Position numbers and translations under genes: made by a program | In this document: positions 63,909-64,000 of the stretch, piece by piece | Numbering within the stretch: position 1 is the stretch's first letter | Layout of the letters: each line of letters opens with the position of its first letter | Notes under the pieces: generated by a model | Told to the model about the DNA's origin: nothing | Database searches by the model: none | What the model saw: only the letters and a program-made list of their open reading frames with translations | Origin: Hybos culiciformis | Lineage: Eukaryota; Arthropoda; Insecta; Diptera; Hybotidae | DNA length: 64,000 nucleotides | NCBI GenBank assembly: GCA_964007475.1 | Contig: OZ023274.1 | Span: 54,083,678 to 54,147,677, forward strand | Direction: 5' to 3'

Positions 63909-64000
63909 TAATATTTGATGTTGGCAACATTTTTGACAGTATCAATATTTTTCAAAATTATGTTTTTTATTGGAAAGATAAAAAAGAGATAAAATTCAGG

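Overview
The window is very AT-rich, with long A/T homopolymers, trinucleotide and TA microsatellites, GT-AG introns mostly of 55-320 bases, and poly(A) signals. This is insect nuclear DNA. The best clue to the organism is an intact eight-exon gene for a calpain whose catalytic residues are all replaced, which matches the calpain-C (CalpC) type known from Drosophila. A nearby ZAD-C2H2 zinc-finger gene, a family greatly expanded in flies, agrees. I infer a brachyceran fly other than Drosophila; the species cannot be told from the sequence.

Genes are confined to the first 13.3 kb. Two single-exon genes on the plus strand (2932-3594 and 5854-6216) encode diverged paralogues of an unrecognised small protein family with a conserved Cys/His signature. 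A five-exon ZAD zinc-finger gene follows (7538-9588, plus). It converges on the CalpC gene (13296-10267, minus). Between their 3' ends lies a short coding-like relic that is open in two successive frames. The four genes show no obvious functional link.

From 13.3 to 64 kb I find no gene with a supportable product. This desert holds a few unidentified coding-like relics (about 17.6-18.1 kb minus, 26.4-26.6 kb plus, 55.5 kb plus) and many small non-autonomous DNA transposons. These are: a 380-bp hairpin with an 8-bp target duplication (32.46 kb); a foldback element of exactly 1000 bp built from a 16-bp repeat (36.3 kb); a MITE copy at 38.67 kb; a 639-bp hAT-like element with a perfect 8-bp duplication (38.99 kb); three copies of a compound palindromic element (39.7, 51.7 and 52.6 kb); a three-level nest of elements at 53.2-54.3 kb, with a hAT remnant at the bottom that still encodes part of the transposase C-terminus; an 870-bp P-like element carrying the start of a THAP domain (60.07 kb); and a 280-bp inverted-repeat element with internal subrepeats (63.63 kb). 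One 413-bp family has a copy among the genes (6.8 kb) and another in the nest (53.5 kb).

Exon boundaries were set by hand from splice sites, reading frame and protein-family spacing. Family names for transposons rest on terminal repeats, target duplications and short coding remnants.
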